DNA of 64,000 nt from Limosilactobacillus urinaemulieris (GCF_014838745.1 NZ_JABUXR010000008.1:23855-87854), one strand, 5' to 3'; counted from the first letter of the stretch, positions 53,002-62,364 are shown. Made by a program: numbers and translations. Notes: generated from the sequence alone by a model not told the origin.

Positions 53002-53062
53002 TTTAAAGGTAGAATGTTAAAGTTTGAAGCAGTTTAATATCAGTGACTGGGTATTGTAGAAA

Positions 53063-53803
53063 ATGAATGATAAACACTTTATTATAGGACAAGTAGTAAC
53101 TGTTATTATTGCAATTGTAGGACAAGTGATAACTATTGCTATTGCAATTGTTGGCTGGCACATTACTACTAATAATACTAAATCTCAAATTGAAAATAGT
53201 GTAGACATCGAGGTAGCACAGCAGATTATTAATGCAAGGCCATATATGTTAACAGGTAAGGGAAAATATAAGAATGGAAGCATTATTGCGAGTGCATCTA
53301 AACACATTGATTTTAATAAAATATCAAATGAAGATCTAACTTATATTGAAAATAATGGATCTAATCCATTGAATAATTTAACAATAGTTGTTTCCTATGT
53401 TGATGATGAAACCGATTATTTAATTTATCATTATTTTAAGATTGAAAGTCTGAATCCAAATGAAAGAATTTATCTGATAAGCGGAATTAATAACGAAAGG
53501 GTAGAATATATTAATACCCAATTTGATACAAAGAACAATGAGACTGTTCAAGTTTCTTATGATTTTAAAGATTATAATGAATCAATTCCAGGATTACTAA
53601 CTGAATTAAATGATTTTCCTAAAAAGGAAATAACGTATTATGATGACGCAACCAATATTAAAAGTTTGAAAAAAATAAGTGGGGATAACACACAGGTAAA
53701 AGACATTAAATCACTTAAGGGGATTAATGATCTAAATACTCAGATAGATCATCCAGTAGATGAAAAACATTTGTATTTCCAGGATTATCTTTTTAATGAA
53801 TAG
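53063..53803 (+). CDS. Hypothetical membrane-anchored protein
   Basis: A 246-residue protein with a long hydrophobic N-terminus (residues 7-33; repeated VVTVIIAIVGQVITIAIAIVG) and a soluble remainder with alternating strands (YIENNGSNPLNNLTIVVSYVDDETDYLIYHYF). The C-terminal part is Lys/Asp-rich. The layout resembles proteins of phage-resistance or surface loci with one anchor and a beta domain, but I can assign no function. It lies in the decayed, AT-rich patch. Confidence 0.5.
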   Translation: MNDKHFIIGQVVTVIIAIVGQVITIAIAIVGWHITTNNTKSQIENSVDIEVAQQIINARPYMLTGKGKYKNGSIIASASKHIDFNKISNEDLTYIENNGSNPLNNLTIVVSYVDDETDYLIYHYFKIESLNPNERIYLISGINNERVEYINTQFDTKNNETVQVSYDFKDYNESIPGLLTELNDFPKKEITYYDDATNIKSLKKISGDNTQVKDIKSLKGINDLNTQIDHPVDEKHLYFQDYLFNE

Positions 53804-53808
53804 TAGAA

Positions 53809-55240
53809 ATGAAAATACCTGGTAAAACACTATTGACAAGAGTAGAAGTAATCGCAAAGTTACGGAGCTTGACTATATCTTAATATCATTTACCAATGCT
53901 GACGGTGGAACAGTGGCGCTTGGAATTAAGAATAAACAGTTTGAGGGGATTGATCATTTAGATACCCATAAGATCAATGACTTTAAACAAGTAGGGTATG
54001 ATTTAATCTATCCTGCTCTGAAAGTAAAAACTGAATTTCAGAAGGTTACTGTTAATGGTAAAGATAATCGGATCATGCTTTTAACCGTTGAATCCAATGA
54101 TAAATATGCTTTTTTCTAACTCCAAAGATGAGGTTTATTTACGGATTGGTGATGAAAGCAAAAAGCTAACTTATAAGCAAATTGAAAGCCTTAATTACAG
54201 TAAGGATATTCGATCCTATGAGCAGGAAACTGTTGAAACAGAATTACTAGCAGATCTAGATCAAGACTTACTAGAACAATATAAGAAGCTCAACCATTTT
54301 AATGGTGATGATGTATGGAAATTGTTATTCTCTAAGGGCTTTGCTAACCGTAAAATGACCACAGATGATTCATATGTTTATAAGCTCAATGTGGCGGGTG
54401 TCTTAATGTTTGCTGAAATGCCAGATGCTTTTTATCCCAGGAGCAAGAGTTCGGTTTATTAGATATAGTAGAACGCAAGCTGGCGTTGGCGAAAACTTAG
54501 ATGTCATTAAGGAAGCAATGATTGAAGGACCACTACCAAAAGTCATTGAACAGGCAGATAATATTGTAAAATCACAATTACGGGAGTTCACATCCTTAAA
54601 TGTTGAAACAGATAAGTTTGAAACCGTACCTGAGTATCCCAAGGGGACTTGGCTAGAAGGAATTGTGAATGCGGTAACCCATCGTGCTTATAATCTAAAC
54701 GGTGATGATATTCGAATTATTATGTATGATGACCGGATTATCATTCATAGCCCTGGTGATTTGCCGTCAATAGTAACTGTTGATAATATCCGTACTACTC
54801 ATTATTCCAGAAATCCAAATATTGCTAGAGCGCTAGTTCAATTTGGCTGGGTTAGGGAGTTTGGTGAGAGTGTTGATCGGATGTACAAAAATATGGAAGA
54901 GTATTTCCTTGACGATCCGGAATATGTTGCTACCAATGCCTATACTGAACTAACTCTAAGAAATAATATTGTGATGCGGAATTCAAGACGTAAAGAAGAA
55001 ATAAGCAAAATCACTAACTATGATTTTACTAAGCTAACTTATCCTGAAAGAGCAGCTTTAATTTATGCTTATGAACATAAAGAACTACGGCCCAAAGAAT
55101 TTATTAGTTCTAATTCTAAGTTACATCCATCGACCGCTCGGAAAGCATTAAGTGATCTGACAAAACTAGAGCTTTTAGAAAGGCATGCGGCTTCGCCAAC
55201 TTCGCCCAATACTTACTATACATTAAAAACACAGAAATAA
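53809..55240 (+). pseudogene. AlbA_2/Schlafen-type ATP-binding transcriptional regulator, frameshifted
   Basis: Read across frames this is one gene of about 470 codons. It opens MKIPGKTL at 53809, loses its frame near 53835, resumes as SRSNRKVTELDYILISFTNADGG (AlbA_2 domain), breaks again near 54110 and near 54440, and ends with a long intact C-terminal half (WLEGIVNAVTHRAY near 54650, then a winged-helix-like tail). The family couples a DNA/RNA-binding AlbA_2 domain to a GHKL-like ATP-binding half; members are found in mobile and defence regions. At least three disruptions make function unlikely, though the C-terminal open frame (54410-55240) is intact. Confidence 0.8.
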
Positions 55241-55543
55241 TGGTTGAACAGTTACTGAATTAGATAGCTGGATATAACTACTCGAGAGCAAACTAAATAG
55301 TAAGCAAGTTAGATAGCTGAGTATAGTTGCTTATAGGTATAGTTATTCTGCAAGAATTCCATAACGACGCTATTTGAATAAAGTTTCTGACCATGCTTTT
55401 AACACAAAGCCTTAACACATTCAGAGTCGACTGCTGTTGTGCCAATACCTCAGCGACCACAAAACAGTGACTCTAGTCAGTATTTATAACCATGAAAATG
55501 CCTAGGCTATTACATAAACTATATTACTTAAGCAAAATACAAA
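55241..55543. other. Non-coding stretch, little visible
   Basis: No gene is seen. TTAGATAGCTG occurs twice, about 50 bases apart (near 55260 and 55310), and an imperfect dyad lies near 55425-55480. Nothing else can be supported. Confidence 0.4.
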
Positions 55544-55630
55544 CGACGCAGTATACAAATGGGATTCAGTGCTCAGAAAATCCGAACGCTGAATCCCTAT
55601 TTGTACTTTCTAAAGACTAGCTACGCGTCG
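55544..55630. repeat. Intergenic hairpin repeat, copy 2
   Basis: The core 55555-55604 has arms ACAAAT-GGGATTCAG and CTGAATCCC-TATTTGT around a 19-base loop. The outer bases CGACGC (55544-55549) and GCGTCG (55625-55630) also pair. It matches the element at 10509-10559 in arm design, loop length and, when that one is inverted, part of the loop (CCGAAC). Confidence 0.65.
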
Positions 55631-55736
55631 ACGGGAGTTTGAAAACGAACTAGCAAAGTCCTTTTGTATACTATCTTTTGTATCTCCCCACCGTCTATAT
55701 TAAAATAGGGAAGATATTATTTTAGGGGAGAAAATC

Positions 55737-56507
55737 ATGCATCGATTAAAAAGTAATCTAGTTTGGGTTGCGCTGATGTTCTGGGTTGGAATTGCTCAGG
55801 TATATTGGCAACTTGGACCGCATATAGCGAGTTACAGTAATGCTAGTCTTCATACTAGTGCATATGAGGTTCTAAAAGGCTTAACATTGCTTGGCTCTGA
55901 TATTCTGATTTTACTGTTAGGGTATTTCCTATCGCAAAAGAGTCATCGTGAGTCAACAATCATTAAGTCGTGGCTGAATACTTTAGTCTTGGGTGTCCTG
56001 GCTAGTGTACTAGTAGCACTTTGCACTAACCAGCTGGCAAAGGTCACAGTCTTTCATACCGACTTCTTTAATGCGGTCTTTCCGTTATTGCGGAATACTT
56101 ACCCACTGATCTTCGGAAGCTTACTGGGACTAATTCTGACTGCAGTAATTAATGATCAGCGGTTCATTTGGCGTCGACCGGCTTTGATTAGTATTTGGCT
56201 TCTCATGATCATCCCGCTCTTTTGGACACCGAATATTTGGGGATGGACGAGTAACCACTTAACATTATTTTATGCGTTACTGTTTGTCCTTGGTGCTAAT
56301 GTTAAGCAGGAAAGTCATCATCGAAAATGGCTTCTTATTACTGGCTTAGGATTACTGATCACAGTTGTCCTTCAAGGGATCATGCCATTCATGAGCATTG
56401 ATGGACGGACAGCGAGTCGCTTCACCACGCCAACTAATATTTTCACCATATTAGCCGCTTATGGGATTGTCAAAATGACGGTGGACCACTTAGGACAGCC
56501 CAATTGA
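55737..56507 (+). CDS. Membrane protein, acyltransferase-3-like topology
   Basis: A 256-residue protein with about eight hydrophobic segments. The N-terminus and segment spacing recall short acyltransferase-3 proteins, but the catalytic His of the first segment is not in the usual place, so a transfer role is doubtful. Its stop lies six bases before the LtaS-like gene, and the two probably form an operon. It may support teichoic acid synthesis or modification. AGGGGAG precedes the start. Confidence 0.55.
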   Translation: MHRLKSNLVWVALMFWVGIAQVYWQLGPHIASYSNASLHTSAYEVLKGLTLLGSDILILLLGYFLSQKSHRESTIIKSWLNTLVLGVLASVLVALCTNQLAKVTVFHTDFFNAVFPLLRNTYPLIFGSLLGLILTAVINDQRFIWRRPALISIWLLMIIPLFWTPNIWGWTSNHLTLFYALLFVLGANVKQESHHRKWLLITGLGLLITVVLQGIMPFMSIDGRTASRFTTPTNIFTILAAYGIVKMTVDHLGQPN

Positions 56508-56513
56508 CGATCG

Positions 56514-58661
56514 TTGTATTCCTACTTAACGTTAATTGAGAATACGGCGTTATTGGCAAGTGTCCAACTAACGGTCAAGCTTCATAACGCTTATGGCAGT
56601 TTAAGGGCGGGAATAATTACAATTATTTTTCTCTTTTTTGCCTTAGCCTGTGCTTATGTTTGGTGTGGATTATCAACGAGCCAATTTGCTAAGCGTCACC
56701 TTCAACGAATTGATCGATTTACGGGTCAACCAGCTGACAAACAGCTTCAAGTAATAAAAAAGCAGTTTAATTCCTGGATGCCCAATATTAGTTTGGGGAT
56801 GATCTCCTACCTAATCGCGGCTCTTTCGATGCTGTTGATGAATGACGGCTTTTCCGTAAGTCCCAACGTTGATGCGACTTACAATATTTTTGCCTACACT
56901 TTTGGTCAACGGGAGCTACTATTACTTTTTACGGCATTCTTGATCTTAACAGTCATTAAATTTATTCAGGTTTTGACTAATCGCTACTGGGTCGGGCTGA
57001 TTAGTGTTATTGCAGTTAGTGCGGTCTTTGTTGTGGCTAACCATGAAAAGATCGTTGCCCGAAATGAACCAATCCTTCCTGCAGACCTCGCGATGGTGCG
57101 GGTGGCTAAGAACTTATTTGGTATGGTTGACGGGGTAGTTTGGATAGTTGCCCTGGTAACTTTAGTGATTTTGATTGCAGTAACTGTTTGGCTGGAGAAG
57201 ACTCATCCCCTAAGAAACGCAGTGGGGGGGGTAACACAACGGTTGCTATTTGTCCTCCTTGCACCATGCTTATTTGCGACAGCGTTTTTGTGGAACCATC
57301 AAAATACTCCCTTTAATAATTTGATGACTTCCATTGATGATCAGCCGATGTTTTACAATCAGTTAAGTGGGGTAAGAATCAATGGGCCATTACTTCAGTT
57401 TATGAATAACATCGACGTTACGGTAATGGCCAAACCAGCCGGGTATTCTCGACAGACGATGACCAAAATTGTCCGCAAATACCACTTGGATGCTCAGCAA
57501 ATAAACCGTCAGCGAACAAACTCGTTTGGCAAGCAAACGATTGTTTTTAATTTGAGTGAAAGCTTTGCTAATCCCCAACGAGTTCCCGGGGTGCAATTGA
57601 AGAACAACCCTATACCGTACATCACTAAGCTCAGGAAGCAAAATACTGGTGGCTTAATGATTAGTTCGGGGTATGGCGGTGGGACAGCCAACATGGAGTA
57701 CATGGCATTGACCGGGTTTGCGTTAACTAATTTTTCGCCAACTCTGCCAACACCATATACTCAACTAGTTGCTAATTTGAAAACCAATCCATCAATCGCT
57801 CAACAATTTAAGTCAGCAATCGCAATCCATCCCTATAACGGGGCCTTTTATAACCGGACGGAGGTTTACCGAAAGTTTGGAATTGATCGGTTCCTCTATT
57901 TGGGAAGTAAGTATCCGATTCGTCATCAGAAAAAGATCGATCGTAGTCCATACCTTTCTGATCAAACATCCTACCAGAATGTGTTAGATCAATTAATAAA
58001 CTATCATGGTGGCCGGTTCATTAACCTCGTAACGATGCAGAATCATTTCCCGTATAATCAGCACTATTACAATGAGATTGGTAAATATCAGGCGACAAAA
58101 GTTTCGGCTGGCACTGACAAGTCGTCGGTAAATGATTTTGCTACTGGGATTTACCATACTGATGAGGCAATGAAGCAATTCATTACGGCGATTGATAAAA
58201 TTGAAAAGCCAATTACGGTTGTCTTTTATGGGGATCACTTACCAGGAATCTATGGCAATGAGATGATCAAGGATGGCCTTAAACTCCATGAAACAGATTA
58301 TTTCATTTACTCTAATCGGTATGCGCGAGAACATGGCGCACGGAACTTTAAGCAGAAAACAGCTTACGTTGCGCCAAACGACTTTATTGCAATGGCAGCT
58401 AAGCAAACTAACTCTAAGGTGGACTGGTATCAGGCCTTGCTGACACGAGTCTACGAACAGCTACCGGTGATTACCGAGGATGTTCAGGCAAGCGGTAATG
58501 TGAATGCCTACAATAGTAACAGTCGCTTTATTACGCAAAAAGGAAAGATCCTTAAAGAAAATCAATTAACAAAGAAGCAAAAAGCATTACTTCACGATTA
58601 CCGTCTTGTTCAGTACGATGTCACGGCAGGTAAGCACTATGTTGTTAAAACGATGAAGTAA
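56514..58661 (+). CDS. LtaS-like lipoteichoic acid synthase family protein
   Basis: A 715-residue protein with six or so membrane segments (residues 1-265) and an outer alkaline-phosphatase-like domain (about 340-640). Metal and active-site blocks: FNLSESFANP near 344-353, GGGTANMEYMALTGF near 386-400 (the Thr is the likely nucleophile), MQNHFPYN near 505-512 and FYGDHLPGIY near 572-581. The family polymerises glycerol phosphate from phosphatidylglycerol, or transfers phosphoglycerol to glycans. The start is TTG with a weak binding site. The codons for residues 237-240 contain a G8 tract in frame. Confidence 0.85.
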   Translation: MYSYLTLIENTALLASVQLTVKLHNAYGSLRAGIITIIFLFFALACAYVWCGLSTSQFAKRHLQRIDRFTGQPADKQLQVIKKQFNSWMPNISLGMISYLIAALSMLLMNDGFSVSPNVDATYNIFAYTFGQRELLLLFTAFLILTVIKFIQVLTNRYWVGLISVIAVSAVFVVANHEKIVARNEPILPADLAMVRVAKNLFGMVDGVVWIVALVTLVILIAVTVWLEKTHPLRNAVGGVTQRLLFVLLAPCLFATAFLWNHQNTPFNNLMTSIDDQPMFYNQLSGVRINGPLLQFMNNIDVTVMAKPAGYSRQTMTKIVRKYHLDAQQINRQRTNSFGKQTIVFNLSESFANPQRVPGVQLKNNPIPYITKLRKQNTGGLMISSGYGGGTANMEYMALTGFALTNFSPTLPTPYTQLVANLKTNPSIAQQFKSAIAIHPYNGAFYNRTEVYRKFGIDRFLYLGSKYPIRHQKKIDRSPYLSDQTSYQNVLDQLINYHGGRFINLVTMQNHFPYNQHYYNEIGKYQATKVSAGTDKSSVNDFATGIYHTDEAMKQFITAIDKIEKPITVVFYGDHLPGIYGNEMIKDGLKLHETDYFIYSNRYAREHGARNFKQKTAYVAPNDFIAMAAKQTNSKVDWYQALLTRVYEQLPVITEDVQASGNVNAYNSNSRFITQKGKILKENQLTKKQKALLHDYRLVQYDVTAGKHYVVKTMK
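57224..57231 (+). repeat. G8 homopolymer in the LtaS-like gene
   Basis: Eight G encode VGGV between membrane segments. A one-base slip would cut the protein before its catalytic domain. It is the second G8 tract in the window. Confidence 0.7.
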
Positions 58662-58768
58662 GTAGTACTACAGATACGAATTTCAAGGTTATGATTGCTA
58701 ATGGAAAGAAATGAATTATTTTTCTCATTTACAATCAAACTTCCTTAGTGTATGGTAGAGGGGATGTT

Positions 58769-58800
58769 GTGGCACCTGCTTTTACGAGGTGTCCTTTTAT
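58769..58800 (+). terminator. Terminator after the LtaS-like gene
   Basis: GGCACCT (58771-58777) pairs with AGGTGTCC (58787-58794) with a G-U; TTTTATTTT follows. Confidence 0.7.
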
Positions 58801-58824
58801 TTTGTAAATGTTAGGATTATGATA

Positions 58825-59943
58825 ATGAATCGAGAAAAATTTTATCATTGGCTGTTTTGGCCGATCGTTTTTTTGACAATTGCGACACTAATCTTTGTTT
58901 GTACCAAAATTCAGTTTATTTTTAAGCCGTTTTGGACATTCCTATCAGTGGTCTTTGTTCCATTACTGTTATCAGGATTCTTATACTACATGTTGAATCC
59001 AATCTTAAACTTAATTGTGAAGATTAAGATCGGCAAGTTCCGCATAAATCGTGGTGTAGCTAGTTTATTGATTGTCGTCTTGCTAATTCTGATTATTGTT
59101 TGGGGAATTTCTGCATTGATTCCGCCAGTAGTAAAGGAAATTAGCCAATTAGTTAATCATTTACCACAAACGGTTAGCGGGTTACAGAGTTTAATGAACG
59201 ATACAATTAAACATTCACCCTTGAAACATGTGGATCTTAATGCCTACTATCGTCAATTTGATCACCAATTGGCCGCTTATGCGCAGAAAATTCTAAAAGG
59301 ACTTTCTGAACGAGTGGGCGATATTATTGGAATGGTTACTAACATTACCGTTGTTACCATTACGGTTCCGGTGATGCTTTTCTACATGTTAAAGGATGGT
59401 TCAAAACTAGTTCCTGCCATTCAAAAGTGGCTTTCACCCCACCATGCTAAGGAAGTTAATCAGTTACTTGGTAAGATGAACAACACCTTGTCGTCATACA
59501 TTGCCGGACAAGTGATTGAATGTCTCTTTGTCGGCGTCTTTACTTCAATTGGTTACCTGATTATTCACGAACCACTAGCACTTGTCCTGGGGATTGTCGC
59601 TGGTTTGTGCAACATCATCCCCTATGTTGGTCCATATATCGGGATTGCTCCCGCACTATTTGTTTCATTGACAATGGCCCCGGATAAATTAATTTGGGTA
59701 ATTGTCGTTGTTCTGATTGTTCAACAGGTTGATGGCAATATTATTTATCCAAATATTATCGGTAAGACCCTTAAGATTCATCCACTAACAATCATTGTCC
59801 TCTTACTTGCTGCGGGGCACATTGCTGGGATTGCCGGAATGATTCTTTGTATTCCATTCTATGCAGTTCTTAAGACTATCGTTGAATATATGTTTGATAT
59901 TTATCGGATTGAGCACCCGGTGAAGGATGAACAGGGAGAATAA
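58825..59943 (+). CDS. AI-2E family transporter
   Basis: A 372-residue membrane protein of the AI-2E/PerM family with seven to eight segments. The order is typical: N-terminal two segments, the loop with NRGVASLLIVVLLILIIVWG, a long outer region (residues 95-140), then GLCNIIPYVGPYIGIAPAL near 258-276 and QQVDGNIIYPNIIGKTLKIHPL near 296-317, the family signature. Family members export autoinducer-2 or act as Na+(Li+)/H+ antiporters; the substrate here is unknown. The start at 58825 has AGGA eight bases upstream. Confidence 0.88.
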   Translation: MNREKFYHWLFWPIVFLTIATLIFVCTKIQFIFKPFWTFLSVVFVPLLLSGFLYYMLNPILNLIVKIKIGKFRINRGVASLLIVVLLILIIVWGISALIPPVVKEISQLVNHLPQTVSGLQSLMNDTIKHSPLKHVDLNAYYRQFDHQLAAYAQKILKGLSERVGDIIGMVTNITVVTITVPVMLFYMLKDGSKLVPAIQKWLSPHHAKEVNQLLGKMNNTLSSYIAGQVIECLFVGVFTSIGYLIIHEPLALVLGIVAGLCNIIPYVGPYIGIAPALFVSLTMAPDKLIWVIVVVLIVQQVDGNIIYPNIIGKTLKIHPLTIIVLLLAAGHIAGIAGMILCIPFYAVLKTIVEYMFDIYRIEHPVKDEQGE

Positions 59944-59975
59944 TAGCTTTTTGTAATGTTTTATTAATAGATCTT

Positions 59976-60020
59976 AAAAATCCTGGAGGGTACTTTATAA
60001 TACGCCTACAGGATTTTTTA
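59976..60020 (+). terminator. Terminator after the transporter gene
   Basis: AAAAATCCTG (59976-59985) and CAGGATTTTT (60009-60018) form a perfect 10-bp stem with a T-rich end. Confidence 0.8.
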
Positions 60021-60038
60021 AGTTTTAAAGAATATAAA

Positions 60039-60200
60039 CTATTTGTTTTGTACCGCTTGGACAGCCTGTTCAGCAGTTAAGTTAAATGACTTCATTAAGC
60101 GTTGTTTGATATCTTGATTATCAAGACAAATTTCCTTATTTTCCATTACCATCCCAAACATTGGATCACTGGTAATTGTCATTTTTTGACACCGCTTCAT
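60039..60200 (-). pseudogene. Internally deleted Rpn nuclease remnant
   Basis: An open frame of 53 codons joins two ends of an Rpn protein. Its first part (TITSDPMFGMVMENKEICL) matches residues 19-37 of the intact Rpn at 10608-11453, and its last part (IKQRLMKSFNLTAEQAVQAVQ) corresponds to that protein's last 20 residues or so. About 220 central residues, including the whole nuclease core, are missing. The frame is preserved across the junction. It lacks catalytic residues; whether it is expressed is unknown. Confidence 0.75.
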
Positions 60201-60236
60201 AATATTAGTAATTATTAAACTATTTTTTATTTAAAC

Positions 60237-60296
60237 TTGCAAAAGTTTTAAGGATCCTATATAGTTAGTTACATAAGCAATTAGCCATATAACTAA
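60237..60296 (+). promoter_or_regulatory. Promoter and probable GntR operator
   Basis: TTGCAA (60237-60242), a 17-base spacer and TATAGT (60260-60265) form a good promoter. The inverted repeat TTAGTTACAT (60265-60274), 12 bases, ATATAACTAA (60287-60296) has nine of ten pairs and overlaps the transcription start, the usual place for a YtrA-type autorepressor. Confidence 0.7.
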
Positions 60297-60319
60297 TTGA
60301 CTGTTAAGGAGATGATCTT

Positions 60320-60703
60320 TTGCAATTTCACTTTAACGAGTCAACACCGTTATACCAACAAATCGCAAGTCAATTGGAAGAAATGATTTTTACCGGTGGC
60401 TTTGACGAAGGGAGCCAGGTACCATCAACTACCCGGCTTTCCCAGCAATTACATATTAATCCAGCAACGGTTTTGAAAGGGATGAATATCCTAGTTGATG
60501 CAGGGTTGATTGAAAAGCACCGTGGACGCGGAATGTTTGTACGAACGGGGGCTCGACAAAAGATTATGGAAGAGCGTAAAGAAAGTTTCTATAAGGATTA
60601 TGTCAAAACTCTCCTTGTGGAAGCACATAAATTAGGAATTAATAAGCAACATTTAGTCGAATTAATTGAGCGGGGTGAGCATGATGGAACAATTAAAGAT
60701 TAG
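60320..60703 (+). CDS. GntR-family regulator, YtrA subfamily
   Basis: A 127-residue short GntR protein. Residues 1-75 are the winged helix (PLYQQIASQLEEMIFTGGF, VPSTTRLSQQLHINPATVLKGMNILVDAGLIEKHRGRGMFV), followed by a helical dimerisation tail of about 50 residues, the YtrA form without a ligand-binding domain. It starts at TTG with AAGGAGATGA upstream. It controls the ABC genes that overlap its end, and very likely itself through the inverted repeat at 60265-60296. Confidence 0.9.
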   Translation: MQFHFNESTPLYQQIASQLEEMIFTGGFDEGSQVPSTTRLSQQLHINPATVLKGMNILVDAGLIEKHRGRGMFVRTGARQKIMEERKESFYKDYVKTLLVEAHKLGINKQHLVELIERGEHDGTIKD

Positions 60704-61553
60704 TCATTTATCAAAGAAATTTGGTCGTCGGGTAATTCTTGATGATGTTTCATTTACTTTAGAGCCAGCAAAAATTTATGGTTTGCTCGGTCGAAACGGG
60801 GCAGGGAAATCGACTCTCTTAAACTTAATTAGTAACCGAATTTTTCCGACATCTGGTTCGATTAAGTTAGGCGATCAGGAAGTTAACACTGATCAAACTT
60901 TGGATCAGATTTTCCTTATTGGAGAAGATAACCTTTACTATAAACAAGTTAAGATTAACCAAATGTTTGACCTTGCTGACGGTGCATACGGTAATTTCGA
61001 TTATCAAAACGCTGAACGAATGCTTAAACAGTTTGAACTTGATGGCAATCAAAAATTTGCTAAACTCTCTACTGGTCAGAAAACCGCTGCCAAGATTAGC
61101 TTGGCACTAAACGTTGATGCTGATTATATTTTTCTTGATGAACCGGTATTAGGATTAGATGCTAATCACCGTGAAATCTTCTATCAAGAGTTAATTAAGT
61201 CATATCAAAAGCGACCACGGACGATTGTTCTTTCAACCCACTTAATTGATGAAATTCAACAGCTGGTTGAACACGTGATTCTAATTGATCATCATCGAGT
61301 CCTTGAGGATGACAATGTTCAAAGTTTACTGGACCGGGCGTACGATATTTCAGGCCCGGCAAAGTTAGTTGATCAGTATACTGAAGGGTTGAACGTCCTT
61401 TCAACAACCGACTTGGGAAATATCCGCACGGCTCATGTCTTTGATCAGTTGCCAGAAGATCGGATCCTTCCTGATCAAGTTCAGGTCGGACACTATGATT
61501 TACAGCACTTATTTATCTACTTAACGAATGGGGGTCAACAAAAAGATGCTTAG
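60681..61553 (+). CDS. ABC transporter ATP-binding protein
   Basis: A 290-residue ATPase. Walker A GLLGRNGAGKST near residues 33-44, Q-loop FLIGEDNLYYK (the usual Gln is replaced by the FLIGED wording), signature LSTGQKTAAKISLAL near 132-146, Walker B YIFLDEP near 152-158 and H-loop STHLIDE. It is of the YtrB type that pairs with GntR regulators and serves in envelope stress or peptide export. The ATG at 60681 overlaps the regulator gene by 23 bases; ATG 60684 is equally possible. Confidence 0.9.
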   Translation: MMEQLKISHLSKKFGRRVILDDVSFTLEPAKIYGLLGRNGAGKSTLLNLISNRIFPTSGSIKLGDQEVNTDQTLDQIFLIGEDNLYYKQVKINQMFDLADGAYGNFDYQNAERMLKQFELDGNQKFAKLSTGQKTAAKISLALNVDADYIFLDEPVLGLDANHREIFYQELIKSYQKRPRTIVLSTHLIDEIQQLVEHVILIDHHRVLEDDNVQSLLDRAYDISGPAKLVDQYTEGLNVLSTTDLGNIRTAHVFDQLPEDRILPDQVQVGHYDLQHLFIYLTNGGQQKDA

Positions 61554-62253
61554 TCATGAACAACGATTAGTAATTACCAATGTTTTTCATCGTCTCGGGT
61601 GGGCGTTAGCTGTTGCTGCTGTTTGGGCTGTCGGAGTAGTCTTTTTGGGATGTCTTGTTGAATTGCTAATAGATCATCGTATTGATTCATTTCTTGTTAG
61701 CTTACAAGGTATTCCAGGAGTATTACCGCCAGTATTCACAATGATTTTACTCGGTTATTTCTTAATCACTGCTTATGATGATTTTAAGTGGACGATCCAA
61801 AATGGAATTTCACGAAAGACCCTTTGGTGGGGGCGGCTGATTGCCTTGGTTCTTGCTACTGTCGGAGTTTGGGTGGTTAATAACTTACTAAGCTTGTTTG
61901 AGCACCCGCTAGCAAGTTGGCAAGCGATGGGAATGCAACTATTAGTCCTTCTTTCTAGCGTATTAATTCTTCAAATGATTGGTAATGGTTTTGGCTTGCT
62001 TAATCGAACCTGGAAGTGGATTGTCGGTATTGGCTTACCAATCCTATTTATTCTTTTCTTAATTGCACTTGTTAGTGTAATGATGAGCCTTAATATTGAC
62101 TACCAGTATAATGAATGGATCGGACCTAATAGTGCTCTTTGGACAATCCTTGGTTCTTCGAGCACTTGGTGGATTATTTGGGGAGTTACAATGGTTATTG
62201 TTGTTCTTCTTTCTAAGTTCTTTAACGATAGAATGCAATTGAGAAGGGACTAA
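61546..62253 (+). CDS. ABC transporter permease
   Basis: A 235-residue membrane protein with six hydrophobic segments and the loop FKWTIQNGISRKTLWWGRLIALVLATVG near residues 79-106, typical of ABC-2 type permeases beside YtrA/YtrB genes. The ATG at 61546 is chosen because it overlaps the ATPase stop (ATGCTTAG). The substrate is unknown. It is the last gene of the operon and is followed by a fragment of the intergenic repeat and a terminator. Confidence 0.82.
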   Translation: MLSHEQRLVITNVFHRLGWALAVAAVWAVGVVFLGCLVELLIDHRIDSFLVSLQGIPGVLPPVFTMILLGYFLITAYDDFKWTIQNGISRKTLWWGRLIALVLATVGVWVVNNLLSLFEHPLASWQAMGMQLLVLLSSVLILQMIGNGFGLLNRTWKWIVGIGLPILFILFLIALVSVMMSLNIDYQYNEWIGPNSALWTILGSSSTWWIIWGVTMVIVVLLSKFFNDRMQLRRD

Positions 62254-62255
62254 AG

Positions 62256-62290
62256 AAGAGTGCGGGCCAGCAGAGAACTTGCTTTCGTTT
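62256..62290. repeat. Intergenic hairpin repeat family 2, 5' fragment D
   Basis: GAGTGCGGGCCAGCAGAGAA and the following CTTGC match the first 30 bases of copy A (GAGTGCGAGTCAGCAGAGGA CTTGC); the rest of the element is missing. Confidence 0.55.
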
Positions 62291-62320
62291 GTGGCCCCTC
62301 ACAACATCAAACAATACAGA

Positions 62321-62364
62321 AATAAGTCACAGTGTCTAATATTTGACGCTGTGGCTTATTTTAT
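62321..62364 (+). terminator. Terminator of the GntR-ABC operon
   Basis: AATAAGTCACAG (62321-62332) and CTGTGGCTTATT (62349-62360) form a 12-bp stem with one G-U and are followed by TTTAT. Confidence 0.8.
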
